Source of the DNA: an uncultured Clostridium sp.
GTDB taxonomy: Bacteria > Bacillota > Clostridia > Clostridiales > Clostridiaceae
Direction: 5' to 3'
NCBI RefSeq assembly: GCF_934754915.1
Contig: NZ_CAKVKB010000187.1
Location: 1 to 5,234, forward strand
DNA: 5,234 nt
In this document: in pieces, positions 1 through 5,193 of the stretch
Position numbering within the stretch: position 1 is the stretch's first letter
Layout of the letters: every line of letters begins with the position of its first letter
Position numbers and translations under genes: made by a program
The notes under the pieces: generated by a model
Told to the model about the DNA's origin: nothing
Seen by the model: the letters and a program-made list of their open reading frames with translations, nothing else
The model's database searches: none

Positions 1-563
1 TCCGTATGCTTTATCCAGATATTGTTTCCTTCAATAAACACCTGTGTGTTACATTTCTTTGCAATAAATTCAGCAGAACCGATACTCTTGATGCTTTTCA
101 ATTCTTTAGGTTTTGCCAATTTTGGTTCACTATATGACCTAAAGCTATATTCCACATATCTCATTCTGTTTACATTGATAATATTACTGTAAAAATCTTT
201 TGGATTACCTACTGTCCAAGATATAGGAACTAACATATAACCATATTCCCAAACTTGATAATGAACACAATCGAGATAAGTATTATCTCTTGTGTCAATA
301 GTGAACTGAATCAGAACTTTTCCACAAAAGCAAGTCGTACTATAACATTCTCGTATTTCATACCCATTTTTCTTGTGATATTGCCCTATGTATTTAGCAC
401 TGCTTTTGATTTTGTCAATATAGTCAAGATACTCTGTATTCAGATATAACTCTATCTCACAACCATCATCTATGTAATCTTTCCAATCAGACTTGAGAAC
501 ATCTAAATTTTCAGCATAAAGTAATAACGGTTTTCCTAAATTAGTAACCTTATAACGATTTAT
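1..563 (-). CDS. Unrecognised protein, C-terminus beyond window, apparent ATA start
   Basis: An open frame of 187 codons runs from 563 off the left edge, so the C-terminus is missing. I do not recognise the family. The protein starts (I/M)NRYKVTNLGKPLLLYAE, is rich in Tyr, Ile, Asp and Lys, and shows no signal peptide or membrane segment. A Cys cluster CYSTTCFC lies near residues 75-82, and WEYGYMLVPISWTVG is a hydrophobic, aromatic stretch near 106-120. No ATG, GTG or TTG is available near the N-terminus; the first in-frame ATG is about 110 codons in. The ATA at 563-561 sits 8 nt after GAGGAG, exactly where ATG sits in the leader of the gene starting at 4311. An in-frame ATG at 584-582 is followed two codons later by TGA. 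The gene lies 17 nt after the radical SAM stop and is probably cotranscribed with it. Coding nature is well supported by length and protein-like composition; the start is inferred. Confidence 0.72.
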   Translation of the reverse strand, partial: MNRYKVTNLGKPLLLYAENLDVLKSDWKDYIDDGCEIELYLNTEYLDYIDKIKSSAKYIGQYHKKNGYEIRECYSTTCFCGKVLIQFTIDTRDNTYLDCVHYQVWEYGYMLVPISWTVGNPKDFYSNIINVNRMRYVEYSFRSYSEPKLAKPKELKSIKSIGSAEFIAKKCNTQVFIEGNNIWIKHT

Positions 564-566
564 ATT

Positions 567-577
567 ATCATCTCCTC
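567..577 (-). promoter_or_regulatory. Extended Shine-Dalgarno site for the ATA-start gene
   Basis: On the minus strand this reads GAGGAGATGAT. It matches 9 of 10 bases of AGGAGGTGAT, the extended complement of the typical Firmicute 16S rRNA tail. The ATA at 563 follows the GAGGAG core by 8 nt. No ATG, GTG or TTG in the correct frame lies within reach, so this site is the main reason for placing the start at 563. Confidence 0.65.
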
Positions 578-580
578 AAA

Positions 581-1771
581 TCATTGCTTTAAAAATCTAT
601 TTATATTTTCCCATTTTAAATCGAAATATTCTTTTGCTATTTCAGGAAAATCAGTTTCAATCTGTTCAAGATACCTAACGTCTGCACATTTACTCTTACA
701 AGTAGATTGACTTAATTGAGCAAATTCCCGAATAGATTTCTTTTTAAAATAAGCAGGTTGATTACACCATCTTGCAACAGTTATGTAAATTCCACGATAT
801 TTGCTTATCTCATAATCTTTATATCTCATAATATAAGGTAAACAACCATATTCCATAAGAATTTTAATTCTTTCAAACAAATCGTGAATATCTTTCTGAT
901 AAAATTCCATATCATAATAATTTGGATTGTTATGATTAAAAGCACAAAACACATAAAACCTCATTTGCCTATTAGTATGTCTGCGTATCATTTCAAGACG
1001 ATTTATAATTAAGTTTTTATCTTTAATGTTATCAAATGCAAACGTAAAATCACCATCATAATTACTATGATTAAATAGCATTTCGCATTTTTCATCGGTA
1101 AGTAGTCGCTCATCAATACCTTGTTTAAACTGAAATTTCTTACCTGTATTATTAAGTTGTTCTATAATATTCCTCCAATCTTTACAAGCAAGAATATTGT
1201 CATCAAGCAAACAGATTTTAGCTCTTGTGTTATCAACAAATTCTATTAAACTACTGTGAATAGAACATTTATTATAATTTTTATTTACACAAAAACTACA
1301 ATGCCTAATACAGCCTCTTGTGGTAAAACCAATAGAATAATCTGTGTACCAATAAAAATCTTTTCGTTTTTCACCATTTGTAATACAAGTATTTACCCAA
1401 TCGTCATATAAATGATAATCAGGCATTATATGTTCAATATCTTCTTCAAGTCTTGGAGATTTATCGTAATAAAATCCTGTGCCACCATATTGAACATTTG
1501 GCAGATTAAGAATAGGGTTATCCTTATAGAAATCAGCAATATGTTCTTCAGTTTTCATAGACTTATCTTCTGGTTCAAATGGTATTTCTGTATCCATAAA
1601 GACTTTAGAAATAGTAACTTTATCATATGTATCAATATTTTCATAGTCCAGTTTAAGTTCAACATTCCAACCGAGTTGTTTGTAATATGATGACAATTTC
1701 ATACACACAAGATTTGGAAATCTATGCTTAGTTCTGCCTATGAGGTCTGCATCTATAATTGCAAGCTTAAT
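581..1771 (-). CDS. Radical SAM protein with N-terminal B12-binding-like region, ATT start
   Basis: This is a 396-residue radical SAM enzyme, with S-adenosylmethionine cleaved at a [4Fe-4S] cluster. The cluster motif C-x3-C-x2-C is in GFTTRGCIRHCSFCVNKNY, Cys154, Cys158 and Cys161 counting from the ATT start. Downstream come core strands such as ICLLDDNIL and FTFAFDNI, and a C-terminal part with YRGIYITVARWCNQP and further cysteines (336, 358, 362) that might bind a second cluster. The first ~100 residues look like the Rossmann-type B12-binding-like region of such proteins; KLAIIDADLIGR resembles the extreme N-terminus I recall for phage-encoded homologues, which begin MK-IAIIDADLIG. That places the start at ATT 1771-1769, not at GTG 1708, which would remove 21 residues and the first strand. 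There is no ATG, GTG or TTG between the upstream in-frame TAA and this point. The substrate is unknown: tRNA, nucleotide or peptide modification are all possible. It follows the 105-aa gene by 39 nt. Confidence 0.88.
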   Translation of the reverse strand: MKLAIIDADLIGRTKHRFPNLVCMKLSSYYKQLGWNVELKLDYENIDTYDKVTISKVFMDTEIPFEPEDKSMKTEEHIADFYKDNPILNLPNVQYGGTGFYYDKSPRLEEDIEHIMPDYHLYDDWVNTCITNGEKRKDFYWYTDYSIGFTTRGCIRHCSFCVNKNYNKCSIHSSLIEFVDNTRAKICLLDDNILACKDWRNIIEQLNNTGKKFQFKQGIDERLLTDEKCEMLFNHSNYDGDFTFAFDNIKDKNLIINRLEMIRRHTNRQMRFYVFCAFNHNNPNYYDMEFYQKDIHDLFERIKILMEYGCLPYIMRYKDYEISKYRGIYITVARWCNQPAYFKKKSIREFAQLSQSTCKSKCADVRYLEQIETDFPEIAKEYFDLKWENINRFLKQ

Positions 1772-1774
1772 ATT

Positions 1775-1785
1775 ATCACTTCCTT
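1775..1785 (-). promoter_or_regulatory. Extended Shine-Dalgarno site for the ATT-start radical SAM gene
   Basis: The minus strand reads AAGGAAGTGAT, matching 10 of 11 bases of AAGGAGGTGAT. The ATT at 1771 lies 7 nt after AGGAAG, a near-ideal spacing. The out-of-frame GTG inside the site would give only eight codons before TAG, so it is not a plausible alternative start. Confidence 0.7.
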
Positions 1786-1810
1786 ATAATTAAATAAAAA
1801 TCTGTTTTTA

Positions 1811-2128
1811 TCATACTTTCTTGCTACTCTGTATCAGCTCCCATAAATCCTCCAATGTTTCAGAAGGTACAACATCATTATTTACATCAGTGACTTCCAT
1901 ATCTTCCTTAGTTCCCCATTCTTTTTCGTATATGTACCATTCTATCCACTCATTGTCATCACCGACAATATCTGAAATAACCTTAATGATAGGGAACAAC
2001 GATGTGTTGCTAATAAATTTATCACCAACATCTCCAAATAAATCATTGAACTTGTCATATATACTCTCTAATGAATAATATCTTTCCTTTATAACAGTCA
2101 TAAGTTTTATAAATTGCTCTTTAGTCAT
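1811..2128 (-). CDS. Small acidic protein of unknown function (105 aa)
   Basis: This 105-residue protein has an N-terminal helical part (MTKEQFIKLMTVIKERYYSL) and a conserved-looking block WIEWYIYEKEWG at residues 61-72. It ends with TLEDLWELI at 91-99. The pattern of an aromatic WIxWYIYExxxG block followed by a short linker and a terminal LxDLxxLI helix resembles small uncharacterised proteins common in Firmicute phages; that is recollection, not a search. The ATG at 2128 has GAGGAG 10 nt upstream. Its first 8 nt overlap the end of the 57-aa gene, so translation is probably coupled. It ends TGA followed at once by TAA. No function can be assigned. Confidence 0.82.
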   Translation of the reverse strand: MTKEQFIKLMTVIKERYYSLESIYDKFNDLFGDVGDKFISNTSLFPIIKVISDIVGDDNEWIEWYIYEKEWGTKEDMEVTDVNNDVVPSETLEDLWELIQSSKKV

Positions 2129-2294
2129 TTTTTATGTTCTCCTCGTTATAATTAGCATTAGTAAAAATTAATTTAATATCTTCAAAGGTTAATGGCTTAC
2201 CACATACTTTGATATGATTATCCTTATCATTCTCAACTACTTCTATACCCATCTCCTCACATAAAGCAAGTAGTTCTTCTTCACTAAACAACAT
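2121..2294 (-). CDS. Small acidic protein (57 aa), between overlapping genes
   Basis: The frame encodes MLFSEEELLALCEEMGIEVV and then a hydrophilic part ending NYNEENIKND. The ATG at 2294 shares its A with the TAA stop of the 140-aa gene (TAATG, 1-nt overlap). The TAA stop lies 8 nt inside the following 105-aa gene. The SD AAGGAAG is 7 nt upstream, within the end of the 140-aa gene. The overlaps on both sides, the good SD and the acidic, helix-forming composition support a real gene. No domain is recognised; a small DNA-mimic or protein-binding role is possible but unsupported. Confidence 0.78.
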   Translation of the reverse strand: MLFSEEELLALCEEMGIEVVENDKDNHIKVCGKPLTFEDIKLIFTNANYNEENIKND

Positions 2295-2716
2295 TATACA
2301 TCTTCCTTTCTTAACCTAACAGCAAAATTGCCTCCTACAACATCATATGTAAAATCAATATTCTCAAATCTCATAACTTCCTGTACCTGTGATAAATGAA
2401 ATAGATAAGCAACCTTGCCCTTTCTAATCTCAGATAGCGTATCATTTATCATACTAACATAGCACTTGTCTAAAGTATCACCGTCACAAGTCATCTTATT
2501 TCTGTCACCAGTAGTAACCCTCTTTAACCTTTTATCCGATGATTTCTCGGTGTTAATATGTAAATCAACAGCAACCCTGTCCATAATTTCGCTCATATTC
2601 TTAGGAAAGTAATTTATACAACAGTAGGGAAGACCTCTACTACTACAATTACTAAATCCACAAGTAGAGCAATTATAATGTAATCCTACAGAAGCAAACT
2701 CCTTTGCAAAGTTCAT
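2294..2716 (-). CDS. Cys-rich small protein, possible metal or Fe-S binding (140 aa)
   Basis: The N-terminal third carries a dense cysteine group: NCSTCGFSNCSSRGLPYCC, with Cys16, 19, 24, 32 and 33. More cysteines lie at 77 and 85. The C-x2-C-G-[FY]-x2-C core resembles the small FeS domain (CxxCGYxxC) and also some zinc knuckles; which metal, if any, cannot be told. The rest looks alpha/beta, ending with YLFHLSQVQEVMRFENIDF and DVVGGNFAVRLRKE. The ATG at 2716 overlaps the stop of the 41-aa gene by 4 nt (ATGA), with AGGTGG upstream inside that gene, so translation is likely coupled. The TAA overlaps the next ATG. No known family is recognised with confidence. It is probably cytoplasmic, with no signal or membrane segment. 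Confidence 0.8.
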   Translation of the reverse strand: MNFAKEFASVGLHYNCSTCGFSNCSSRGLPYCCINYFPKNMSEIMDRVAVDLHINTEKSSDKRLKRVTTGDRNKMTCDGDTLDKCYVSMINDTLSEIRKGKVAYLFHLSQVQEVMRFENIDFTYDVVGGNFAVRLRKEDV

Positions 2717-2838
2717 ACTACACCACCTGCTTCCATATTGCCAGTTTCCATAAGCTGATTTACTACTTTGGCAAAATCACGTCTATGGTTCATAGTGCTT
2801 TGACTGCACTGATAAATTATGTTGTAATTAATATTCAT
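2713..2838 (-). CDS. Very small protein (41 aa) overlapping both neighbours
   Basis: A 41-codon frame starts MNINYNIIYQCSQSTMNHRR and ends QLMETGNMEAGGVV. Its ATG (2838) overlaps the TGA of the 304-aa gene by 4 nt, and its own TGA overlaps the ATG of the 140-aa gene by 4 nt. A good SD (AAGGTGG) sits 7 nt before the ATG. It fills the gap between two well-supported genes exactly, which is the main evidence. The middle (RRDFAKVVNQLMETG) could form a basic amphipathic helix. The function is unknown. Confidence 0.7.
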   Translation of the reverse strand: MNINYNIIYQCSQSTMNHRRDFAKVVNQLMETGNMEAGGVV

Positions 2839-3749
2839 TTTGTAGCCACCTTACCTTCTATGAGGAGAGCATTAACCGTTTCAATGAAACAATGCTGATA
2901 TATGGGTTTATCAGCAATAACATCAATAAACCTAACATTTTCATATTCATCAAGATGATATTTGTCTTTGAAAAGCCAAGTAGCCGAGTCATACCAAAAA
3001 TATGAATATTTTTCTCTCATTGATTTAAAAACTATTTCATAAGCTTCGTCATGCGATATACCAAACGATGTTGCAATCGTGGCAATATGCTTATCGGCAA
3101 CGTCGGTTATCCAAATATTAAAATCTGGTTGTGATAAATGTTGATAACATTCAACAGCTTCATTAACCTTATTAACTAAATCTATAACTTGGTCATATAA
3201 TTGGTCATATAATTTTATTGCTTTTTGACAGGTATTCATTAAACACTCAAATTGTTCTTTTGGAATCATTACTGTATCGTCATAACCACCAGATAAATAT
3301 TGTAAATAGTCTTTTGCCAGTGAAGAAGAATTTAAATCATCTTTAATAGGAATAGGGTGTTCATTAACTTTCTGAATAATGCTACTAACTATTTTTGTTG
3401 CATTATCAAAATTAATATCAAACCATTCCCTTATAACATTATGTTGAGCAAAAATCTTATGGGCTATTGCTTCAGCTTCGTGAATATTACAACAATCAAA
3501 TGATTTATAAGTAATAATTGGATTTGTTCTTCCTGTATTTAAATTTCCAATATGCTGAGACACTTTTTTTGAAGTCTTTCCGATTTTTACAAAATTGTTA
3601 TCTGGGTCTAACGCCAAATATATATATCCAACACGATTAAGGTTATTTAACAAATGATTTGTGTGATTATCCTCATATTCTTTTATAATTTTTTCAATAT
3701 CACTATCTTTTATGTTATAATCCATTGTAATCTTATTTTTAGACTTCAT
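2835..3749 (-). CDS. GIY-YIG/T5orf172-type protein with helical C-terminal part (304 aa)
   Basis: Residues about 40-120 match the T5orf172/MUG113 branch of the GIY-YIG nuclease superfamily. GYIYLALDP is the first strand, NFVKIGKTS the second, HEAEAIAHKIF a helix, and REWFDI contains the expected Glu (Glu108). The Arg usually found after KIGKT (pattern R-x-x-x-L) appears to be His66 in SQHIGNL, so cleavage activity is doubtful. Residues 160-205 look like a coiled coil (KLYDQLYDQVIDLVNKVNEA). The C-terminal 100 residues (DVADKHIATIATSFGISHDE and onward) are mixed alpha and vaguely recall the C-terminal domains of phage antirepressors. In phages this domain is often part of antirepressor or BRO-like regulators, so a regulatory role is plausible. 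The ATG at 3749 follows AAAGGAG by 10 nt. A second ATG at 3723 has no SD. The TGA overlaps the next ATG. Confidence 0.82.
   Translation of the reverse strand: MKSKNKITMDYNIKDSDIEKIIKEYEDNHTNHLLNNLNRVGYIYLALDPDNNFVKIGKTSKKVSQHIGNLNTGRTNPIITYKSFDCCNIHEAEAIAHKIFAQHNVIREWFDINFDNATKIVSSIIQKVNEHPIPIKDDLNSSSLAKDYLQYLSGGYDDTVMIPKEQFECLMNTCQKAIKLYDQLYDQVIDLVNKVNEAVECYQHLSQPDFNIWITDVADKHIATIATSFGISHDEAYEIVFKSMREKYSYFWYDSATWLFKDKYHLDEYENVRFIDVIADKPIYQHCFIETVNALLIEGKVATK
3189..3212. repeat. Two 12-bp tandem copies in the coiled-coil coding region
   Basis: The unit ttggtcatataa occurs twice back to back on the plus strand. It encodes the doubled YDQ tripeptide of YDQLYDQV in the 304-aa protein. Twelve bases preserve the frame, consistent with a slippage duplication that lengthens the coiled coil by four residues. 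Confidence 0.8.
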
Positions 3750-3772
3750 TTTTTATTATCTCCTTTATTTAC

Positions 3773-3778
3773 ATTATA
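3773..3778 (-). promoter_or_regulatory. Possible -10 box upstream of the GIY-YIG gene
   Basis: A perfect TATAAT on the minus strand lies 23 nt before the ATG at 3749, just ahead of the SD. No convincing -35 hexamer is found at 16-18 bp (best candidates GAGGTG or CGAGGT), so it may be weak, activator-dependent or chance in AT-rich DNA. Confidence 0.3.
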
Positions 3779-3869
3779 ATAGTATTACCACTCACACCTC
3801 GTTCAGACCCACATCACTTATATCCTCTGAGCCAAGCCCCGTTTCAATAAATATGTTTTGAGCTGTCAG

Positions 3870-3906
3870 CAGAATATAGGTATATAATTCTGAACTAATC
3901 TGAACT
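3870..3906. repeat. Inverted repeat plus direct TCTGAACT copies
   Basis: CAGAAT (3870-3875) pairs with ATTCTG (3887-3892). Directly overlapping it, TCTGAACT occurs twice (3889-3896 and 3899-3906), 10 bp apart, or one helical turn. A reverse-oriented copy of TCTGAAC lies at 3801-3807. The arrangement could be an operator cluster for the region upstream of the GIY-YIG gene, but it also falls within the open frame 4010-3792. Confidence 0.3.
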
Positions 3907-3923
3907 GATTTCAGCCACTTTAA

Positions 3924-3959
3924 CTTTACATAGTTAATTTCACCTATAAAGGTGTAAAG
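3924..3959. repeat. Nested inverted repeats able to form alternative hairpins
   Basis: CTTTACA (3924-3930) pairs with TGTAAAG (3953-3959). Inside it, CACCT (3941-3945) pairs with AGGTG (3950-3954) around a 4-nt loop. The two pairings share bases 3953-3954, so they compete. No T-run follows on either strand, so this is not an intrinsic terminator. It could be an operator or an RNA switch-like element; evidence is only the symmetry. Confidence 0.3.
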
Positions 3960-3999
3960 TGCCTGTATCGTGTGCAGATTTGAGTATTTTAGTATTGTA

Positions 4000-4311
4000 T
4001 TAATAATTTTCTACTTTAGACAGAATATTATCGAGTCTATTATTGATATTATTCATATAGCCTATAATACCATCAATTGTATCAAGACTGCCATCGGACA
4101 CCTTTTCTCTTACCATAATCTTACGACAACCTCTGACAAGAGCTTCGATAGAAGAATAGTAGCCAATAATATCTTCGTAGTCTATTATCTCACCAGTAGG
4201 CTTCCTTGTTTTACGGTCAATCTTTTCACGCTTACCACACTCTATAAGAATATACTGGTCTGAGTCTGCCGTGAAATAGAAATTGTCCGTAATCTTAATT
4301 TTGTTTGCCAT
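4000..4311 (-). CDS. Small phage-type protein of unknown function (103 aa)
   Basis: The N-terminal half looks like a compact beta structure (KIKITDNFYFTADSDQYILI). It is followed by a basic segment (KREKIDRKTRKPTGEIIDYE) and then IIGYYSSIEALVRGCRKIM. The order strand, 'YILIE', basic loop, 'xGYYxxxEaLxxg' is one I associate with small uncharacterised proteins of Firmicute phages and mobile elements. The C-terminal 30 residues (DTIDGIIGYMNNINNRLDNI) form a likely amphipathic helix or coiled coil, suggesting self-association. The ATG at 4311 has AAAGGAG 8 nt upstream and lies about 55 nt downstream of the predicted transcription start of the promoter at 4400-4372, making it the first gene of that transcript. 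The function is not known. Confidence 0.85.
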   Translation of the reverse strand: MANKIKITDNFYFTADSDQYILIECGKREKIDRKTRKPTGEIIDYEDIIGYYSSIEALVRGCRKIMVREKVSDGSLDTIDGIIGYMNNINNRLDNILSKVENY

Positions 4312-4371
4312 ATTATTATCTCCTTTAATTTGTATATTTTTAATTCCGAGCCTTTCACTGCTCCTAAGTAT

Positions 4372-4381
4372 AGTATATACT
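4372..4381. promoter_or_regulatory. Palindrome over the -10 box, possible operator
   Basis: AGTATATACT is a perfect 10-bp palindrome covering the -10 hexamer and four bases of spacer. A partial extra AGTAT lies next to it at 4367-4371. A repressor bound here would block the promoter. It is short, and an AT-rich palindrome can arise by chance. Confidence 0.35.
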
Positions 4382-4400
4382 GGAAATCTCAGTTTGTCAA
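4372..4400 (-). promoter_or_regulatory. Near-consensus vegetative promoter
   Basis: On the minus strand, TTGACA (4400-4395) and TATACT (4377-4372) are separated by exactly 17 bp, a near-consensus sigma-70/sigma-A promoter. It lies between the stop of the winged-helix gene and the 103-aa gene and points toward the latter. It is expected to drive the 103-aa gene and, since no terminator is seen downstream, probably the rest of the operon. Transcription would start near 4366-4364, leaving a leader of about 55 nt. Confidence 0.88.
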
Positions 4401-4426
4401 GTGCTTTTTGTGAAAAATATTATTAC

Positions 4427-5161
4427 TTACTTATTATTTGTAGAAGGAACAAGCGCAGGAGCAAAATCCTCAACTCTATATCTTTGTTTGAGTTCCTCCA
4501 GTAAAGCCTTAATGTTATTCTCAGCTTGGTCATCTGGAAGTACATATATATTAGGCACATTCCTTGGCTCACCGTTTATGTAACAACTGCCAGTGGTGTA
4601 TTTGATGAATAGGTTATGGTCTACAAATAAATCTAAACAAACATCTACTGTTTTACGATTAAGGTCTAAATCTTTTACAGCACGTTCCACACTTCCATAG
4701 AATCCATAAGCCTGTTGCCCATTTTCGATAATACGTCCTCTGATATAGGTATATACCTTTAACAAAGTAGGTTTGCTCAGAGGATAGTCGATACCGATTA
4801 TAGTATCAAAAATATCGTAAGAGAGCTTGGCAAACATTTTTGTAGGAAGACTATAAAATTTATCCTCTAAATAAAATCCAACCAAACCTGTCACCGAGAC
4901 AGAATTAATGCCATTTCCATAAATCTGTGTTATTTCATTGTTTTCAACAAGAGATACCAAAGTTTTACGCACATAAGCCAAAAAAGATTTGTTATGTCTA
5001 TCAACAGAGTACCCACATTTCTCACAAATCAAACTTATTGATGTAAAACATACCCCCTCTATATTAGAGTATCGTTCAAGGCACAACCTGACCATTATTT
5101 GCTTATAGTCGTTTTCAAAGTAGTCAGTCAGATCAATGGGAACTTTATAAAAATAGTCCAA
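4427..5161 (-). CDS. Two-winged-helix DNA-binding protein, replication-initiator-like (244 aa)
   Basis: Two helix-turn-helix-like units can be seen. Residues about 20-85 contain SISLICEKCGYS, then RKTLVSLVENNEITQIYG. Residues about 130-205 contain LLKVYTYIRGRI, SVERAVKDLDLNRKTVDVCL and DLFVDHNLFIKYTTG. The tandem winged-helix layout and the 244-residue size resemble plasmid and phage replication initiators or replisome organisers; a transcriptional regulator is the alternative. A linker segment SLPTKMFAKLSYDIFDTIIG joins the units, and the C-terminus (ALLEELKQRYR) is a basic helix and disordered tail. Cys46 and Cys49 form a lone CxxC. The start is TTG 5161: a TAA lies in frame two codons upstream, and there is no ATG before the protein-like sequence. 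The SD is AGAAAGGA plus TGAT. It is read ahead of the promoter at 4400-4372, and no terminator separates it from that promoter. Confidence 0.8.
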   Translation of the reverse strand: MDYFYKVPIDLTDYFENDYKQIMVRLCLERYSNIEGVCFTSISLICEKCGYSVDRHNKSFLAYVRKTLVSLVENNEITQIYGNGINSVSVTGLVGFYLEDKFYSLPTKMFAKLSYDIFDTIIGIDYPLSKPTLLKVYTYIRGRIIENGQQAYGFYGSVERAVKDLDLNRKTVDVCLDLFVDHNLFIKYTTGSCYINGEPRNVPNIYVLPDDQAENNIKALLEELKQRYRVEDFAPALVPSTNNK

Positions 5162-5166
5162 AAATT

Positions 5167-5180
5167 ATCAAATCCTTTCT
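5167..5180 (-). promoter_or_regulatory. Extended Shine-Dalgarno site for the TTG-start gene
   Basis: The minus strand reads AGAAAGGATTTGAT, matching 12 of 14 bases of AGAAAGGAGGTGAT (differing at the central GG). The TTG at 5161 is 11 nt after AGGA. The in-frame TAA immediately upstream supports TTG as the start. Confidence 0.6.
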
Positions 5181-5193
5181 TTTATAAAAATTA

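Larger units (their letters stand above)
3792..4010 (-). pseudogene. 72-codon open frame without a canonical start (gene remnant or non-AUG gene)
   Basis: Between the 103-aa and 304-aa genes, one minus-strand frame is open for 72 codons from just after a TAG (4013-4011) to a TGA (3794-3792). It reads like protein, for example LYTFIGEINYVKLKWLKSV and then QNIFIETGLGSEDISDVG, and its base composition is less AT-rich than the neighbours. There is no ATG, GTG or TTG until a GTG near the end, and no clear SD. Candidate starts are ATT 4007 or 4004 (overlapping the TAA of the upstream gene), ATA, or CTG. It may be the tail of a decayed gene, a non-AUG gene coupled to the upstream stop, or chance. 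The +1 frame relative to the upstream gene would allow a fusion only by a +1 shift in the few codons before its stop. I see no other gene in 3750-3999. Confidence 0.35.

Noticed and set aside
255..449. Plus-strand open frame opposite the left-edge gene
   Set aside because: The minus-strand frame is longer, is continuous to the window edge and follows a good ribosome binding site; the plus frame has none.
576..584. TGA read as an amino acid (recoded genetic code or selenocysteine) in the left-edge gene
   Set aside because: Other genes here stop at TGA at sensible places, including ATGA overlaps at 2835 and 2713, so TGA is a normal stop. A good SD lies after this TGA, making a start at ATA simpler.
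1412..1690. Plus-strand open frame of about 90 codons opposite the radical SAM gene
   Set aside because: It lies wholly inside a strong minus-strand gene, has no SD, and its hydrophobic composition is the expected mirror of the real frame.
1786..1811. AAAAACAGATTTTT symmetry after the 105-aa gene as a terminator
   Set aside because: The stem is only A-T pairs and would be very unstable; the radical SAM gene follows directly.
3883..3888. TATAAT on the plus strand
   Set aside because: There is no -35 hexamer at suitable spacing and no plus-strand gene downstream.
3970..4583. Several plus-strand open frames (3970-4263, 4283-4504, 4401-4583)
   Set aside because: They are opposite the 103-aa and winged-helix genes or cross the strong minus promoter; no SD or recognisable protein.
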